Both the position numbers and the translations under genes were made by a program. 64,000 bases of DNA from Paenibacillus pasadenensis (GTDB lineage: Bacteria > Bacillota > Bacilli > Paenibacillales > Paenibacillaceae), in the NCBI RefSeq assembly GCF_023715725.1, contig NZ_JAMBOT010000003.1, forward strand, positions 186,001-250,000, written 5' to 3'. The notes below the pieces were generated by a model. It ran no database searches. It worked only from the letters and a program-made list of their open reading frames with translations, and was not told the DNA's origin. Of the stretch, positions 28,653 to 35,868 are shown one piece after another; within the stretch, counting starts at the first letter, position 1; each line of letters opens with the position of its first letter.

Positions 28653-29837
28653 TTAGTAAGCGAGGGAGAACAGGCCGTTAATATGCGACAGGTAACGGAT
28701 GTTGGAAGCTTCCTTCATCAGCGTTGCCGGCAGACCTTTCAGGCGGGTTTGGTTGCCGCCGATCGTGCCGATTGCGTCCTTGCGGCCGAGCGAGCCCAGC
28801 GTACCGGAGAATACCGGCGAGAACGAATCCATCGGATAGTTGTTGAAGTAAGCGAACAGGTTGTAGCCGATCAGCTCGCCCATTTGCCAAGCCAGCTGTG
28901 CTGTTGGCGGGTATGGACGGCCTTCAGGACCCATAACGACGGCGCTGTCGCCGGCGATAAACACATCCGGGTGGGAGGTGGACTGCATTCCTTCCGTAAC
29001 GGTTGCGCGTCCGCGGTTAACTTCAATGCCGCAGTTAGCGACAACGGCTGTGCCTTGTACGCCGCCAGTCCAAACAACCGTGCTGGATTCAATCGTGCTG
29101 CCGTCTTTCAGGGAAACGGTCGTGCCTTTCATTTCCGTGATTGGCAGGCCGGTTTTGAATACAACGCCGCGTTTTTCCAGGGAAGTTGTCGCGCGCTCAA
29201 CGAGTTCAGCCGGGAAGCCCGGAAGAATAGTCGGAGCAGCCTCGACGCAGTACAGAGAAACGTCGTCGTAGCTGATGCCGTGCTGTTTCACAAAACCTGG
29301 CAGCATGTCGGCAAATTCGCCTACGAGCTCAATACCGGTCAGGCCGCCGCCGCCGACTACAAAGGTCAGGTCTGCTTTGTTGCCGGATTGTTTGAACTTC
29401 GCAACGCTTGCTTCCACATGCGCTTTCAGCTTGTTGGCGTCAGCAACGGATTTGAGTGTGAAGCTGTTTTCTTGCAGGCCCGGAATGCCAAAGAAGGCCG
29501 TTTCAGTGCCAAGCGCAATAACAAGCGCGTCATAAGTCAGCGTCGAACCCGTGGAGAGCTTGACGGATTTCTCATCCGGCTTGATTTCAGTAACTTCACC
29601 AATCTTCAGATCGATGTCTTTGCCGCGCAGAAGCTTGTCCAGCGGCAGCGCAACGTTGCCTTCGGAGAGGTTGCCGACGGCCAGACGGTGCAGCTCGGTG
29701 ATGATTTGATGCGCGTTGATGCGGTTAACGACCGTAATCTGGGCTTGAGCCGGCGTGAAGTGCTGACGCGCCGTCGTAGCGGCCAGAAGTCCGCCGTATC
29801 CGCCACCCAGGATAAGAATATGCTTAGCCATGTTCAT
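28653..29837 (-). CDS. ndh: Type II NADH dehydrogenase
   Basis: A 394-residue single-subunit NADH:menaquinone oxidoreductase. The FAD-binding ILGGGYGGL is at about 6-14 and the NADH-binding VVGGGGLTGIE around 160. The second FAD contact is FIAGDS near 300, followed by the quinone-side YPPTAQLAWQMG segment. It is expected on the inner face of the membrane through its C-terminal amphipathic part. It lies 42 bp after a yjlC-like gene, the same pairing as the Rex-regulated yjlC-ndh operon of B. subtilis. Confidence 0.9.
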   Translation of the reverse strand: MNMAKHILILGGGYGGLLAATTARQHFTPAQAQITVVNRINAHQIITELHRLAVGNLSEGNVALPLDKLLRGKDIDLKIGEVTEIKPDEKSVKLSTGSTLTYDALVIALGTETAFFGIPGLQENSFTLKSVADANKLKAHVEASVAKFKQSGNKADLTFVVGGGGLTGIELVGEFADMLPGFVKQHGISYDDVSLYCVEAAPTILPGFPAELVERATTSLEKRGVVFKTGLPITEMKGTTVSLKDGSTIESSTVVWTGGVQGTAVVANCGIEVNRGRATVTEGMQSTSHPDVFIAGDSAVVMGPEGRPYPPTAQLAWQMGELIGYNLFAYFNNYPMDSFSPVFSGTLGSLGRKDAIGTIGGNQTRLKGLPATLMKEASNIRYLSHINGLFSLAY

Positions 29838-29879
29838 CCTCCATTCACGTTCTATCGGCCTCCCCGCGGGAGGACGCGG

Positions 29880-30317
29880 TTAGTTCTGGTTTTTTTGCTT
29901 TTCGCCGAGGTTGTCGAGGAACGCTTGCGTAAAGCGCAGCGTGCGCTGAACGTTAGGGTCCTTCAGCATGCGCAGCAGGCCGAACAGGCCGACCGACGTG
30001 TTCTCGTTTGCTGCTTGGTCGCCAGCTTCGATAGCTGCTTGAGCAACCGTCTTCGTTTTGTCGACGATTGGCTTTACCATTTCGCCAAGACCGCCGCCGA
30101 AGTCGTTGATGAGCACTTTGTCCGTTGCGAGGGACTTAGCCACATCATAGGAGTTGGTCAAAAGAGTAACGATTTCGGCCAGCTTTGGAAGATTGTCGAC
30201 GAGCACCGTGAGGGACTCTTGCACTTCCGGCTTCATGAGCTGATCAAGGATGTCGCGCTGTTGCACGGAGGCTGGCTCTTGAGTCGCCACCGCTGGAGTA
30301 GATTGGTTGTCGGACAT
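29880..30317 (-). CDS. yjlC: DUF1641 protein, YjlC-like
   Basis: A 145-residue soluble protein of the DUF1641 family (ILDQLMKPEVQESLTVLVDNLPKLAEIV and FGLLRMLKDPNVQRTLRF are the conserved blocks). It precedes ndh as in B. subtilis, where the two are co-transcribed and repressed by the NADH sensor Rex. Its function is unknown; a chaperone or regulatory role for the dehydrogenase has been suggested only by linkage. AAAGGAGGAAA before the ATG at 30317 decides against the longer frame. Confidence 0.85.
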   Translation of the reverse strand: MSDNQSTPAVATQEPASVQQRDILDQLMKPEVQESLTVLVDNLPKLAEIVTLLTNSYDVAKSLATDKVLINDFGGGLGEMVKPIVDKTKTVAQAAIEAGDQAANENTSVGLFGLLRMLKDPNVQRTLRFTQAFLDNLGEKQKNQN

Positions 30318-30473
30318 GGAAATATTTCCTCCTTTACTCTGGAAATGCGGTTCCGCCCCCGTGCCGTATGCCGGAGAAGCTGCCTGCAGACAGCATTCTC
30401 CGGTCTGGCGGTCGGGGAGGCAATTCGCTTCGCTGCAGGGTGCAGCAGGGCGCTTTTGATGCGTTTGGCGTCT

Positions 30474-30491
30474 TTGTACCAAATTTCACAA
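30474..30491. promoter_or_regulatory. Candidate Rex operator upstream of yjlC-ndh
   Basis: TTGTACCAAATTTCACAA matches the Rex consensus TTGTGAA-N4-TTCACAA in one full half-site and in the TTGT/ACAA ends. It lies about 157 bp before the yjlC start. Confidence 0.5.
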
Positions 30492-30495
30492 ATCG

Positions 30496-30511
30496 CGGCA
30501 CAATTGTGCCG
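30496..30511. promoter_or_regulatory. 16-bp perfect palindrome beside the Rex-like site
   Basis: CGGCACAATTGTGCCG is a perfect inverted repeat starting 5 bases after the Rex-like site. It looks like a dimer-binding operator; the protein is unknown. Confidence 0.4.
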
Positions 30512-30706
30512 GAAACGCAGAATCGCCCTTCTGCACCCGGCAGCGAACGACGAGATCGGACGCTTTCCGGTCTATGCGTTGTCGGCCCGTAAACGGCCCG
30601 GAACATCTATTGGTTAGTTTACAACTTAACGGCTGGAACTGCAAAAGAAAAATGAGGATTTTCAACAAAGTTTTTGCTGCTTCGCTCATTTTTATAGGGT
30701 GCAGGC

Positions 30707-30754
30707 CAAAAAAGCCCCTAAGCCGCCGCATTCATCACGCGGCGGCTTAGGGGC
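30707..30754 (-). terminator. Terminator after the ParM/ParR-like pair
   Basis: Perfect 16-bp arms GCCCCTAAGCCGCCGC (30714-30729) and GCGGCGGCTTAGGGGC (30739-30754); the minus strand continues with TTTTTT. Confidence 0.9.
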
Positions 30755-30783
30755 CCTCCCGCGCGGGCTAACGCCACGCGCGG

Positions 30784-31305
30784 TTACATCCAGCTATCGA
30801 TGTCATCGTCATCGATATCATCTTCCGCCGGAGCCGCTTGCGCCGGCTCCGGTTCAGGCTCCGCCGCAGCGGCAGCCTGCTGCGGCAGCAGCGCCTCGGA
30901 CGGGACGACGTCCCCGTCCGCAGGCGCCTCCGCCGCCGCGGCGCTCTCGCGCGCGGCTGCAGCGGCTTCGCGCGCCGCAGCCTGCGGCGGCTCCGCCGCG
31001 GGCTGCGGCTGCGCCGGAGCCATCGCTGCGGCGGCGGCAATCGCCGCGCCGCCGCCAAGGGCCTCGCTGCCGGCTGCGCCTTGCGCAGCGCGGCCCGCCG
31101 CTCCCCCGGCCACGAGAACGCCTCTCTCGGCCGGGATGAACAGCTGCAGATTCCGCACGCCATGCTCGCGGATCTCATTTTCAACCAGATAGCGAATCGA
31201 GTCCATCAGGTTGGACTGGCCGTTGATCCAGTCCATCACCTCGGGGGACTCGTTCTTTTTCGTTTTCAGGCTGATATTTTCTCCGGGCTGCTTGATTTTC
31301 TTCAC
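30784..31305 (-). CDS. Putative ParR-like partner of the actin-like ATPase, with Ala-rich acidic tail
   Basis: 173 residues in three zones. Residues 1-60 contain a short basic strand and a helical block DWINGQSNLMDSIRYLVENEI, which looks like the ribbon-helix-helix DNA-binding part of ParR/StbB-type adaptors. Residues about 65-150 are low-complexity Ala/Glu/Pro. The last 15 residues are extremely acidic (DDIDDDDIDSWM). In ParR proteins a flexible acidic C-terminus binds the filament end of ParM, so the layout fits, but this is inference. The GTG start follows AGGGGGTGA. It lies 194 bp after the ParM-like gene on the same strand. Confidence 0.6.
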   Translation of the reverse strand: MKKIKQPGENISLKTKKNESPEVMDWINGQSNLMDSIRYLVENEIREHGVRNLQLFIPAERGVLVAGGAAGRAAQGAAGSEALGGGAAIAAAAAMAPAQPQPAAEPPQAAAREAAAAARESAAAAEAPADGDVVPSEALLPQQAAAAAEPEPEPAQAAPAEDDIDDDDIDSWM

Positions 31306-31499
31306 CCGGTCTCACCCCCTGTACTTGCGTGAAGCTCTGCTCGAGCCGCAAATGGAAAATGGGTCCAGCCTGGCGGCAGCCAAGCCGTCCCCATTTTAAT
31401 TGAGCCGCACTTCCGCTCCGCGCATCCGCGCTTACGTCGGTCCGCCGGAGCTCCATGCCTGCTTTACTCGCCGGCTAGCAGCAGCCTTCAGATCGTCTT

Positions 31500-32702
31500 T
31501 TAAACCGGCTGCTTCGGCCCTTTTGCCTTCAGCGCCTCAAAAATTTTGCCGCGTACAAAGGCATCCAGACCTTCGGCATTCATCGTCACCGCATGTTCAG
31601 CCGGAATGTACAGCAGCTTGATTTCGCGCTCCTCGCAGAGCTCAAGCAGCATTGGCTGCAAAATCGGCTTCATCAGCACGCTGCCGCCGCCATAGACGCA
31701 AATGACGTCAATCTCATTGCGGGCTTTGGTCAGCTGTTTGCGGATATTTTGTACGATGTGGCGGGCTTGTCCCTCCAGCGGGCGGCGCAGCGTCTGAATC
31801 GCGCGGCTGTGGTACTTATGCTGCGGATTTTTGATGACGTCGCTGAAAAACTGGCGCGGGCTGTCCGGCAAATAAACCAGACGGTTGAAGTCGTCGAGCG
31901 CTTCCTCGATCGCATAACCGGCTCCGTGATGGCTGCCGTGCACGAACTGGCGCAGGAACTTATTGCCCTCGGTGATCGGATATTCCGTCGATCCGTCGCC
32001 GATATCGGTATGCAGAATACGCTTGTCCTTGAAGTACTGGCCGGAGAACTTCGCTCCCAGATCGTACGCTTCAACGAATTCGTCAAAAATCTCGCCGGAG
32101 CGCCATCCGCCCTCGCGGTCCTTTTGAAGCGCAAATACGACCGGAGTCGCTTCCGGAATCGCTTTGACATACTCGAATTCAACCGTCACAGCTACCCGGA
32201 CCTTGTTCAGATGCACGGTAACGCGATGCGTGCCGTCCATGAACTTGGATTCGAACTTGGCTGCGTTGTCGTCGGTATGCTGGGTTACCGGCAGCGCCGT
32301 TGCCATATCGATCGTCACTTCAATCGGCTCGCTCGGCAGTCCTTTCGTCTCGTCATAAGCGCGCTGTACGGCAACCGCAGCTACCTGCGCCAGCGTGTTG
32401 ATGATCGGAAGATCCATGTCCGCTTTGTTATCGATTCCGATTTGCAGGTTTTCCAGCAGCTCGCCGCTCATCAGCGCGAACTTCCCGATATAATACATCC
32501 CGGGACGCGCCGCAGGGGAGTCGATCGTTACAATCAGCTGGTCTTGCAAGTTGCGGATGAAGCTTTCCGGCGGAAGCTCGTCACTCCAAGGAAGCTTGTC
32601 CACCCGGCAGCACACATTGGGCTGGCGAATGAGCTTTCCGTCCACGAACAGATCATGCTCGCTGTTGCCGTTGTCGTTGCCTACCTGAAAATGTACCTTC
32701 AC
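31500..32702 (-). CDS. ParM/StbA-family actin-like ATPase
   Basis: A 400-residue actin-fold ATPase. Phosphate loop 1 is near the N-terminus (VGNDNGNS, about 6-13), phosphate 2 is LHTDIGDGSTEY (around 220) and the adenosine-binding motif is VYGGGSV (around 325). The family forms dynamic filaments that push plasmid copies apart. Here it sits among ordinary housekeeping genes, so a chromosomal or domesticated role is likely. The GTG at 32702 with GAGGAGGAAA upstream is used; a longer frame adds 67 residues rich in Arg and Cys without actin features. A probable adaptor gene follows. Confidence 0.8.
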   Translation of the reverse strand: MKVHFQVGNDNGNSEHDLFVDGKLIRQPNVCCRVDKLPWSDELPPESFIRNLQDQLIVTIDSPAARPGMYYIGKFALMSGELLENLQIGIDNKADMDLPIINTLAQVAAVAVQRAYDETKGLPSEPIEVTIDMATALPVTQHTDDNAAKFESKFMDGTHRVTVHLNKVRVAVTVEFEYVKAIPEATPVVFALQKDREGGWRSGEIFDEFVEAYDLGAKFSGQYFKDKRILHTDIGDGSTEYPITEGNKFLRQFVHGSHHGAGYAIEEALDDFNRLVYLPDSPRQFFSDVIKNPQHKYHSRAIQTLRRPLEGQARHIVQNIRKQLTKARNEIDVICVYGGGSVLMKPILQPMLLELCEEREIKLLYIPAEHAVTMNAEGLDAFVRGKIFEALKAKGPKQPV

Positions 32703-32918
32703 CTTTGTTTCCTCCTCGTCTCTCTGTTCAGGGAGAGCGTTTCGCCGGCAATTTAGCCGGAATGTTTGGACTTTAACGACTGAGCGTCGCTGCAAGCGCG
32801 GCTGCACGATTCCGTGTGCGAGGCTGATTCCGCAAAAGAACCGCTCCTCGCAGCTCGAAAATACAGACGCCTTAAACAGCCATTCGGTAATGCTTGGTAA
32901 TATCATTCGACAGCAGCC

Positions 32919-33014
32919 GGAAATTTCCTTCCGTACCGCGCGAAATTCACAACTTGTTCCCCATTGTGGCGGATATTTCCTGGGGAATAGACTGAATTTT
33001 CAGGATAATTATCC
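32919..33014. promoter_or_regulatory. Palindrome cluster upstream of the ParM-like gene (candidate centromere/operator)
   Basis: Within 96 bp lie GGAAATTTCC (32919-32928), GGATATTTCC (32971-32980) and GGATAATTATCC (33003-33014), all AT-centred inverted repeats flanked by GG/CC. TTCCCCA (32957-32963) and TGGGGAA (32981-32987) form an additional hairpin. The rest of the 320-bp gap shows no gene. A ParR-type binding region is one reading; chance AT-palindromes are the alternative. Confidence 0.35.
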
Positions 33015-33023
33015 GGATTTTTG

Positions 33024-33278
33024 CTATGGCTGTCCCCGTTGTCTTCCTCTTTCCACTAGCAGCCAGCCTGACGCATAAACGATAACGAGCACACTGCCCA
33101 GTCCCGCTTTGACATACATATTGCCTTCAAAAATAAGAAGCTGGATAAGCACCAGCGCAAGCAAGCTTGTATTTTCCTTGCCGAGCTTCCGGTAGGTTCC
33201 TTTGCGGATGCGGTAGAGCAGCACCCCGATAACAAGCGCGTAGATCAGCAAAAACAGCAGTGCTGCGAACAGTTCCAC
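33024..33278 (-). CDS. Small membrane protein of unknown function
   Basis: 84 residues with about three hydrophobic segments (LFAALLFLLIYALVIGVLL near the start, then LLALVLIQLLIF, then SVLVIVYASGWLLV) separated by a basic loop RIRKGTYRKLGKEN. The GTG at 33278 is preferred, since AAAGGGGGAG lies 6 bases upstream; an ATG six bases earlier is too close to it. I do not recognise the family. It precedes the ParM-like gene by 320 bp on the same strand. Confidence 0.6.
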   Translation of the reverse strand: MELFAALLFLLIYALVIGVLLYRIRKGTYRKLGKENTSLLALVLIQLLIFEGNMYVKAGLGSVLVIVYASGWLLVERGRQRGQP

Positions 33279-33326
33279 AGGCATCTCCCCCTTTGATCGG
33301 ATCTCGAAGCCCGCAAGTAAACGCAT

Positions 33327-33800
33327 TCAATAGTCAGAACATACAGACAGATTATTGAGGCATACCAAGTGTAACCTAGCTTTGATGTCGAAGTAAGGGG
33401 AAATGTGTTCGGCTTTCGCCGCCTTGTTAGTTTTCTTTTAGAATGCAGGTTAGCTAGGTCCGGTTTGCCAAAAACGGTCTCCGATGCGCATTGTTCCTCC
33501 ACGTTGAACCGTTGACTTCTAGAGCTCCGGTTTCAATCCTTTTCACCGGAGTTTAAATTTAAGACGCAGCAGGCGGCTGTTTTGTTTTCATTGGCCGCCC
33601 TTTTCTCCTGCGCTTGTCTCTACTAATGGCGCTGAAGTATTCTGGCTATAGACTACTGAGGAATGCAGAAGTTAGCGCACCTATCTTGCAGCAAAGGCAT
33701 GCTCACCGGCCAATCGCGAGGTTTCAGCTTTGCAATTGAAGTTGGACAACAACTTGCTCGTTTCTCCGGCTCTGTTTTATCAAAAAGCAAAATAGGAGTG
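33327..33800. other. Gene-free region with two terminator-like hairpins
   Basis: About 480 bp without a convincing gene. CTCCGGT (33525-33531) pairs with ACCGGAG (33545-33551) and is followed by TTTAAATTT. GGCGGC (33572-33577) pairs with GCCGCC (33594-33599) and is followed by CTTTTCT. Both point along the + strand, where no gene lies upstream, so an unannotated short transcript could end here. Confidence 0.4.
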
Positions 33801-33807
33801 ATACGCA

Positions 33808-34650
33808 ATGAGTCTTGCTTACTTTAATGGACGTTATGTAGCGCTGGATGAACCGGTTCTGCCAATTGAGGAACGCGGACACCAGTTTGGCGACGGCGTT
33901 TATGAGTTTTTGCGCGTATACGGCGGCCGCCCCTTCATGCTGGAGGAGCATATGGATCGGCTCTATCGCAGCGCTGCCCTGATTCGGCTGGAAATCCAGA
34001 TGAGCCGGGAGGAGTTAACGGACACGGTATATGAGCTGATCCGGCGCAGCGGACTGGCTGACAGCGACATTTATTTGCAAGTGACGCGAGGCATTGCGCC
34101 CCGCAACCATCCTTTTCCGACGACCCCTCCATCGGTCACAATGACAATAAAGCCATCCTACACGCTGCCGCCAAAGCTGCGCGACACAGGAGCTGAGGTG
34201 CTGCTGCTGCCGGACGAGCGCTGGATGAACTGCCATATCAAATCTCTCAATCTGCTTCCGAATCTGCTGGCGAAGCAAACCGCCGTGGAGCAAAGCTGTT
34301 TTGAAGCTGTGTTCGTGAGGGACGGCATGGTGACGGAAGGCTCGAGCTCCAATGTTTATCTGGTCCGTGACGACGCTATTCAGACTCATCCGCTCTCGAA
34401 TCTGATTCTAGGCGGAATTGTCCGGCAAGCAGTGCGACGCATGGCGGATGCTGCCGGCATTCCATTTGTCGAGGAAGCATTCACGCCTGCCCAGCTGCTG
34501 GAAGCCGATGAGGTTTTCTTAACGAGCAGCGGTATCGAAGTGGTTCCTGTTGTGAAAGTGCGCGGCGAAGGAATAATTGGCAGCGGGTCGCCGGGTCCGG
34601 TATCCCAAGAGCTGCACCGGCGGTATAGCGCTTTGACGACCGCCCGGTAA
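33808..34650 (+). CDS. dat: D-amino-acid transaminase (class IV aminotransferase)
   Basis: A 280-residue PLP enzyme of the D-alanine aminotransferase type, which interconverts D-alanine and D-glutamate for peptidoglycan. The PLP lysine is in NCHIKSLNLL (near 145). The phosphate-binding EGSSSNVY (about 177-184) and the N-terminal YFNGRYV and ERGHQFGDGVYE blocks are family signatures. An aminodeoxychorismate lyase or branched-chain aminotransferase is less likely given the CHIKSLN block. TAGGAGTG precedes the ATG. Solitary gene. Confidence 0.88.
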   Translation: MSLAYFNGRYVALDEPVLPIEERGHQFGDGVYEFLRVYGGRPFMLEEHMDRLYRSAALIRLEIQMSREELTDTVYELIRRSGLADSDIYLQVTRGIAPRNHPFPTTPPSVTMTIKPSYTLPPKLRDTGAEVLLLPDERWMNCHIKSLNLLPNLLAKQTAVEQSCFEAVFVRDGMVTEGSSSNVYLVRDDAIQTHPLSNLILGGIVRQAVRRMADAAGIPFVEEAFTPAQLLEADEVFLTSSGIEVVPVVKVRGEGIIGSGSPGPVSQELHRRYSALTTAR

Positions 34651-34900
34651 TAGAAATTAACGCCGAACCGCAGAACAGTCGGATATGATCTGAAAAGATA
34701 ACCGCCGCCCGTTTGGCTTATCGGATTAAGACCAATAACGGACTACTTTGTTCTGAAAACCGGAAAACAGACCGAATTAAGACCAAAGAATGGTCCTATT
34801 CCGCCTATTTCTTCAAAAACCGGCTCAATTAAATCCAAAATTGGTCTTATTTTTATGTTCCGCTTTCCCTGCTCGGCTGCGCCCGCCATCCCGCTCTACG
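34651..34900. repeat. Intergenic degenerate repeats
   Basis: ATTAAGACCAA occurs at 34725-34735 and 34776-34786 (51 bp apart) and inverted as TTGGTCTTAT at 34841-34850; AAAACCGG also recurs near 34756 and 34815. No gene is visible. This looks like a small dispersed intergenic repeat or its remnant. Confidence 0.4.
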
Positions 34901-34902
34901 AA

Positions 34903-34938
34903 ATAAAAAAAAGCCTCCTCCCGGCCGGGAAGAGGCTT
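34903..34938 (-). terminator. Terminator after spo0M
   Basis: AAGCCTC (34911-34917) pairs with GAGGCTT (34932-34938) with inner CCCGG/CCGGG; the minus strand ends in eight T residues. Confidence 0.85.
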
Positions 34939-34945
34939 CTTCACT

Positions 34946-35713
34946 TTACATAAAACGGCGGATGCGCTGCTCTAGCTCATTAGCCAAAGCGCTGCGGCCG
35001 CGGCGGATTTCCGATTCGCTCAGACGGAACAGCGTGCGCGACTCGTCGGTGCCCAGCCATTCGGACAGCGCGCCGGAGCGGCGGTCCACTTCCATCAGCA
35101 CATCGACGTAACCTTGCGCCGGCACAAGAACCATTTCCAGCTCATCGAGTCGGCCAAAGCTGCGCGTGCGCGGAACAAATTCGAATTCCTGCAAAATCGG
35201 CGTTCCCAGACGGGAATGCGGCGCGTACTTGCACTCTACCTCGCGGGTACGGAAGCCGAGCTCGTCGACCGCTTCCAAAATATCCTCTACGAGCGGATGC
35301 GGCAGCACCCGGATATAATCGTTGTCTCCGGCGTCGAGCGCGCTGGCGATATCAAGCGAAGTTTTGATCCATACCTGCGTGCCGCCAGCGGTCACCGGCG
35401 TGTACAGCGGAAGCTCCAGGTTAAAATCAAATTCCTCGATTTGATTCGCTCCAATCTGGAAGGAAGCGCGCAGCGGCAGACGGGCCAAACTCACATTTTC
35501 GCGAACCTTCGTGTCGTTCACTTCTTTGATGTAACTCGTCATAACGAGCAGCTCAATGCCGTTGATCTGCTGCGGAACCGAACCGCCTTTAACGATAATA
35601 TGCCCTGTAATAGTGTCGCCCGGACGGACGCCGCTTTGCGGCACCTCCAGCACCGTATCCACCTGAGCCGAACCGATCCCCATTGAAGCCATCATATTTT
35701 TGAAAAAGGACAT
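34946..35713 (-). CDS. spo0M: Sporulation-control protein Spo0M
   Basis: A 255-residue arrestin-like protein. The start MSFFKNMMASMGIGSAQVDT and the VRPGDTITGHIIVKGGSVPQ block are characteristic of Spo0M/SpoOM, and the length matches. The N-terminal two-thirds is a pair of beta-sandwich domains; the C-terminus is helical and charged. In Bacillus it modulates sporulation phosphorelay output and contacts the cell-division and cytoskeletal machinery. The ATG at 35713, 9 bases after AGGGGAG, fits the family start better than the longer frame. Confidence 0.87.
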   Translation of the reverse strand: MSFFKNMMASMGIGSAQVDTVLEVPQSGVRPGDTITGHIIVKGGSVPQQINGIELLVMTSYIKEVNDTKVRENVSLARLPLRASFQIGANQIEEFDFNLELPLYTPVTAGGTQVWIKTSLDIASALDAGDNDYIRVLPHPLVEDILEAVDELGFRTREVECKYAPHSRLGTPILQEFEFVPRTRSFGRLDELEMVLVPAQGYVDVLMEVDRRSGALSEWLGTDESRTLFRLSESEIRRGRSALANELEQRIRRFM

Positions 35714-35868
35714 TCCCGCACACTCCCCTAGCCGAAGTTGCCCATCCCGCAAGCCCGAGTCTGTCACGCAAGGGTGCTAGCCGAGGGAATGGAACTGGAA
35801 ATTGATACGCCGTTAAACGGTCAAAAGTTTCAACCAACTTTCCCGGATTTGTTCATCCCGCTTGGCTG

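Noticed and set aside
28392..30617. A 741-codon + strand frame
   Set aside because: Antisense of ndh and yjlC, both of which have clear motifs, ribosome sites and a terminator on the minus strand.
31593..32756. A 387-codon + strand frame
   Set aside because: Antisense of the ParM-like gene, which has actin-family motifs and a good ribosome site.
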